This document shows, in pieces, positions 61,015 to 61,342 of a stretch of 61,342 nucleotides of DNA (positions within the stretch are counted from its first letter, which is position 1; every line of letters starts with the position of its first letter). The translations under genes were made by a program, and so were the position numbers. Origin of the DNA: Planctomicrobium piriforme (GTDB lineage Bacteria > Planctomycetota > Planctomycetia > Planctomycetales > Planctomycetaceae); NCBI GenBank assembly GCA_945860955.1, contig CAMATH010000039.1, positions 1 to 61,342 on the forward strand. The letters are read 5' to 3'. Below the pieces are notes generated by a model. It was not told the DNA's origin and ran no database searches. It saw only the letters and a program-made list of their open reading frames with translations.

Positions 61015-61342
61015 GACGACGATTCTCAGCGAGGCGCAAGGGGAGTGAGCAGCAAACCACGACTGTAACCAAGTCGATTCGGCAGCGTCAATTCTGAGGG
61101 GACGGAGGTGGGGAAACCACGAAAACCACGAAATGGGGACACGGGATACAAAAGACACGTCGCCATGTTGTCCCGGACGTGTTGTGTCAATTGATCGTAA
61201 CTGCTCAATAACCCCGCGGTCGGCGCGCGGTCCGGCGGCGCTCGTCGCAGGCGTCGATTGAGTGCGCGAGTTTACGGAGGTGGAGAAGTTGCCTCAGGCC
61301 GCTGCCATTATCCGGTCTCGGGTGCGGGGGTCGCAGTCGCTT
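61015..61342. other. Upstream region of the ABC operon and possible start of a plus-strand gene
   Basis: This region must hold the operon promoter, but no clear boxes are seen. From 61262 a plus-strand frame stays open to the window end (starting GTGCGCGAGTTTACGGAGGT), encoding VREFTEVEKLPQAAAIIRSR. A TGA lies just before it. GTG at 61262 or TTG at 61289, with GGAGG in front, could begin a gene divergent from the ABC operon. The tail is too short to identify. Confidence 0.3.

Overview
The window is high-GC chromosomal DNA from a planctomycete, probably of the Planctomycetaceae or a close relative. The basis is family content: five tandem DUF1559 prepilin-like proteins, a 1400-residue DUF1587/DUF1592/DUF1588/DUF1585 cytochrome-type protein, a DUF1080 protein, a relic of a BBP7-type outer-membrane protein, a large surface protein with an LESRVLL-type N-terminal motif, and many dispersed intergenic palindromic repeats. 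I see no rRNA, tRNA, transposase, phage gene or CRISPR array.

Region by region. 1-98 is the 5' end of an unknown minus-strand gene. 415-6201 is a tightly packed plus-strand operon: a large helical (TPR-like) protein, a mini J-domain protein, a GrpE-type exchange factor, an Hsp70 with an acidic tail, and a small zinc-ribbon protein. It reads as a dedicated second Hsp70 machine, and its J protein has PPD where HPD is expected. 6270-13235 (minus) holds a secreted thioredoxin-like/CAP-like protein, an XdhC-family protein, a tRNA-dihydrouridine synthase, a 4HBT thioesterase and a SNF2 helicase coupled to a small unknown protein. 13551-23775 holds a HEAT/DUF4132-like giant, a DUF1080-LamG secreted protein, a lipid A-type acyltransferase, an orphan HlyD-type adaptor, a decayed BBP7 gene and a divergent Nramp-like transporter. 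24860-29245 is an RTX/cadherin repeat surface protein. 29899-32188 is an ApbE-DUF2271 fusion overlapping a PepSY-type membrane protein, likely an extracytoplasmic flavin or redox module. 32737-38423 holds the cytochrome-type giant and a secreted YCF48/BNR beta-propeller.

The most coherent unusual unit is 38556-50077, all minus strand. It reads from a GspE/PilB-type ATPase through three different GspF-type platform proteins, then GspI-, GspJ- and GspK-like minor pseudopilins, and ends in five consecutive DUF1559 proteins. It looks like a type II secretion/type IV pilus-like assembly system whose filament or cargo subunits are DUF1559 proteins. No secretin, prepilin peptidase or GspL/M is present, so those would have to come from elsewhere. 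One DUF1559 gene carries an in-frame TGA, another has its start codon inside a REP-like inverted repeat, and a 0.8-kb tandem-repeat element separates the ATPase gene from the rest.

50372-61014 holds a Tat-exported SMP-30/gluconolactonase-like protein, ispD, an EamA transporter, a METTL25-like methyltransferase, a DUF937 membrane protein with a clear terminator, a small membrane protein, and a three-gene sugar ABC importer (binding lipoprotein, permease, dual ATPase).

Several intergenic repeat families recur within the window: a GGGAGGGCGA element at 10.6, 23.9-24.5 and 48.2-48.8 kb; a roughly 280-bp element at 29.4 and 56.6 kb; a 72-bp element at 16.8 and 54.9 kb; and local palindrome clusters. 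All calls come from reading the sequence and remembered family motifs; no database search was run. Many starts were moved downstream of the longest open frame using ribosome-binding sites, signal peptides or overlaps.
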